Origin: an uncultured Lachnospiraceae bacterium
Lineage (GTDB): Bacteria; Bacillota; Clostridia; Lachnospirales; Lachnospiraceae
Assembly (NCBI GenBank): GCA_910586715.1
Contig: CAJUJG010000021.1
Location: 1 to 54,279, forward strand
Direction of reading: 5' to 3'
DNA: 54,279 nucleotides
A program made the position numbers and the translations under genes. This document shows, in pieces, positions 52,041-54,279 of the stretch. The first letter of the stretch is position 1, and the number at the start of each line of letters is the position of its first letter. The notes under the pieces were generated by a model. It worked only from the letters and a program-made list of their open reading frames with translations, made no database searches and was not told where the DNA came from.

Positions 52041-52769
52041 ATGTCAGGACATTCAAAATTTGCAAACATTAAACACAAAAAAGAGAAAAACGATGCGGCA
52101 AAGGGAAAAATTTTTACAATTATCGGACGTGAAATTGCGGTTGCGGTAAAAGAAGGCGGACCGGACCCTGCCAATAATTTTAAACTTGCGCAGGTAATTG
52201 CAAAAGCAAAGGCAAACAATATGCCCAATGATACCATTGACCGCGGAATCAAAAAGGCAGCGGGCGATGCCAATGCAGTCAATTACGAACATGTAACATA
52301 TGAAGGCTATGGTCCGAACGGGATTGCCATTATTGTCGATGCATTGACGGATAATAAAAACAGAACGGCAGCGAATGTAAGAAGCGCCTTTACAAAAGGA
52401 AACGGAAGCATCGGTACACAGGGCTGTGTTTCTTTTATGTTTGACAAAAAGGGTCAGATCATTATTGATAAGGAAGAGTGTGACATGGGCGCGGACGATC
52501 TGATGATGCTGGCGCTTGACGCAGGAGCGGCGGACTTCTCGGAGGAGGAGGACAGCTATGAAATTATTACGGAGCCGGACGATTTTGACGCGGTATATAA
52601 AGTTTTGGAAGAGAACAAGATTGCAATGGCAAGTGCAGAGGTCACCATGATACCGCAAAATTATGTTGAGCTTACAGATGAGAATGCAGTCAAGTCATTA
52701 AATAGAACACTTGAACTTCTTGATGAAGATGACGATGTGCAGGCGGTATACCATAACTGGGACGAGTAA
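52041..52769 (+). CDS. YebC/PmpR family protein
   Basis: A 242-residue cytoplasmic protein of the YebC/TACO1 family (MSGHSKFANIKHKKEKNDAA, then NMPNDTIDRGIKKA and YEGYGPNGIAIIVDALTDN). Older work called these transcription regulators; more recent studies link the family to translation of proline-rich stretches. Length and all three domains look normal. AAGGGAGAG lies before ATG 52041. Promoter reading from 50526 probably includes it. Confidence 0.95.
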   Translation: MSGHSKFANIKHKKEKNDAAKGKIFTIIGREIAVAVKEGGPDPANNFKLAQVIAKAKANNMPNDTIDRGIKKAAGDANAVNYEHVTYEGYGPNGIAIIVDALTDNKNRTAANVRSAFTKGNGSIGTQGCVSFMFDKKGQIIIDKEECDMGADDLMMLALDAGAADFSEEEDSYEIITEPDDFDAVYKVLEENKIAMASAEVTMIPQNYVELTDENAVKSLNRTLELLDEDDDVQAVYHNWDE

Positions 52770-52774
52770 TATGT

Positions 52775-53596
52775 ATGGTTCAGATAACAAAAGATTATTT
52801 TTCCATTTCGCAGATCTGCATGTCGGGTCAGTGCTTTCGAATGGATGCACTGGAGGGAGAAAAGGCAGGGACTGTCGGTCTTGTAGCGTTTGGAAATTAT
52901 CTTGAGGTCAGGCAAAACGGAAACGAGATATGCTTTGACTGTACGCAGGATGAATACGATGCGGTGTGGAACGGTTATTTTGACATGGAGACGGATTATG
53001 CCCGGATTATCTCCTGCATTGATTCAAGCGATACCTATTTAACAGCCGCTGCACAGTACGGAAACGGCATTCGTATTTTGAATCAGGACTTGTGGGAAAT
53101 GATTATATCTTTTATTGTTTCACAGCAAAATAATATCAAGCGGATACGTAAGTGTATTCGCTTGTTGTGTGAGCGATACGGTGAAAAAAAGATTTCCGCA
53201 GACGGGATTGTCTTTTTTGACTTTCCGACGCCAAGGGCGCTTGCCGCTGCGCGGATAGAGGATTTGTATGCCTGCAATTTAGGGTATCGCAGTAAATACA
53301 TATATGAGACGGCGAACAGCATTGTGCGCGGGGACGTTAATCTGCAAAGTCTTTGGCAGATGGATTATGAGACAGCGAAAAAGGAACTGCTTCGATTGTG
53401 CGGCGTCGGTACCAAAGTTGCTGACTGTATCTGTTTGTTTGCGCTTCATAAAACGGATGCATTTCCAAGGGACACGCATATTAACAAGGTGTTGGCGGCG
53501 CGGTATCCTGACGGTTTTCCGTTTGATAAGTATGGTAAAAACAGTGGAATATTGCAGCAATATATCTTCTATTATGATTTGAATGGAATGAAGTAA
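52775..53596 (+). CDS. ogg: 8-oxoguanine DNA glycosylase, OGG1 type
   Basis: A 273-residue DNA repair enzyme. Residues 1-90 look like the OGG_N beta domain, 100-265 the HhH-GPD domain. The catalytic Lys214 lies in LCGVGTKVADCICLFAL, almost the sequence of human OGG1, and the Asp233 in AFPRDTHINKVL. It removes oxidised guanine opposite cytosine and nicks the backbone. OGG1-type enzymes are scarce in bacteria but known in Clostridium, so presence here is not strange; MutM is more usual. The start, ATG 52775, is 5 bp after the yebC stop and has only a weak ribosome-binding site within the yebC tail, so translation may be coupled. Confidence 0.92.
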   Translation: MVQITKDYFSISQICMSGQCFRMDALEGEKAGTVGLVAFGNYLEVRQNGNEICFDCTQDEYDAVWNGYFDMETDYARIISCIDSSDTYLTAAAQYGNGIRILNQDLWEMIISFIVSQQNNIKRIRKCIRLLCERYGEKKISADGIVFFDFPTPRALAAARIEDLYACNLGYRSKYIYETANSIVRGDVNLQSLWQMDYETAKKELLRLCGVGTKVADCICLFALHKTDAFPRDTHINKVLAARYPDGFPFDKYGKNSGILQQYIFYYDLNGMK

Positions 53597-53660
53597 AAAA
53601 ATTATAAAAAATTTAAAATAAATACTTGACAGAAAACGACATAATATGATAGTCTATAAA
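53595..53660 (+). promoter_or_regulatory. rRNA operon promoter with AT-rich upstream element
   Basis: TTGACA (53626-53631) follows an almost pure A/T stretch (53595-53625) that looks like an UP element. The -10 is not clear: TAGTCT at 18 bp and GATAGT at 16 bp are options within 53645-53660. Confidence 0.6.
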
Positions 53661-53662
53661 AG

Positions 53663-53980
53663 TTGTTGCGAGAAACGCATACAACAACAAGAACCTTGAC
53701 AAATAAACAGTAATGCAACCCTGAAAATTCTAAAAAAGAATTGTTCAGAGAACATGTTCGAAAAGAACAGACAAACCTTTAATAGTAAATCGGAATCATG
53801 CGATGCCTGCATTAATGGCAGGGCGCATGATAATAAACACTATGAAAACCGAAGGTTTTTATAGTATCTGTGATGGAAATTGCAGAAAGATTAGCCAGTT
53901 TAACTGGTGCCAAATCAAACAAGCGATGCGAAGCATCCTGGAACAGAGAAACGAAGTTTCTCTCAAGGGCTGCGAAGCAG
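53663..53980 (+). ncRNA. Hairpin-rich rRNA leader
   Basis: The 16S leader holds many stem-loops in a row: 53663-53687 (TTGTTGCG/CGCATACAA), AATTC/GAATT at 53726-53742, TGTTC/GAACA twice (53742-53754, 53755-53769), a long stem 53795-53831, 53839-53865, 53895-53907, 53925-53937, 53945-53963 and 53970-53980. Four of the last six have a C-GAA-G loop. They probably help rRNA folding, processing or antitermination. No gene lies in 53597-53989. Confidence 0.65.
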
Positions 53981-53989
53981 ACCATATTT

Positions 53990-54279
<290 letters not shown>

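Noticed and set aside
53696..53718. Second rRNA promoter at TTGACA 53696
   Set aside because: There is no -10-like sequence at 16-19 bp (CCCTGA lies at 17 bp).

Overview
The window comes from a Gram-positive, low-to-mid GC member of the Lachnospiraceae (Clostridia). The 16S rRNA gene that begins at about 53990 has the typical cluster XIVa 5' end. The protein set agrees: class B sortases, BspA-type leucine-rich surface proteins, Rex, a CoA-transferase of the butyrate/4-hydroxybutyrate type, and a very large pectate lyase. The lyase suggests a gut pectin degrader. I do not name a species.

Layout. (1) 1-2216 is the integrase-side end of an integrated element: an excisionase-like protein, a ribbon-helix-helix regulator behind a consensus promoter with an inverted repeat, and a Tn916-type tyrosine integrase. 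It ends inside hemZ, of which only the last ~55 codons remain (2208-2378). (2) 2379-5699 holds leuS followed by a stand-alone paralogue of a LeuRS anticodon-binding region with no catalytic domain. (3) 5814-28397 is a surface-protein region. It has two class B sortases, each directly upstream of a large protein ending in TPxTGDP plus a membrane segment; a 2025-residue secreted Ig-like protein; two further LRR proteins with N-terminal membrane segments; and an SH3-like secreted protein. Between the two sortase modules lie three minus-strand genes, one encoding a Cys/Gly-rich peptide. (4) 28672-32826 is a MacB-type ABC operon whose middle gene encodes a large extracellular protein anchored by a C-terminal helix. 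(5) 32914-36004 encodes a cytoplasmic subtilase, a HAD phosphatase and a MATE transporter. (6) 36082-42242 is a redox/cofactor and wall-precursor stretch: CoA-transferase, Rex, a coiled-coil protein, NAD(P)HX repair enzyme, alanine racemase and a MazF-type toxin with no visible antitoxin. (7) 42448-50491 is a long untranslated leader and a 2619-residue pectate lyase. (8) 50642-53596 encodes a CNNM/CorC protein, a YebC protein and an OGG1-type glycosylase. (9) From 53597 an rRNA operon starts, with a hairpin-rich leader.

How parts may work together. Regions 3 and 7 encode exported proteins with shared styles: acidic Glu/Thr-rich N termini, beta-rich repeats, few obvious enzymes apart from the lyase. 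Each sortase is followed at once by a matching sorting signal, so I infer two self-contained display modules. Around 36-42 kb, Rex (NADH/NAD+ sensing), NnrD/E (repair of damaged NAD(P)H) and the CoA-transferase form a redox theme, with candidate Rex-like operator sequences in two promoters. All functional calls come from reading motifs by eye; no database search was run.
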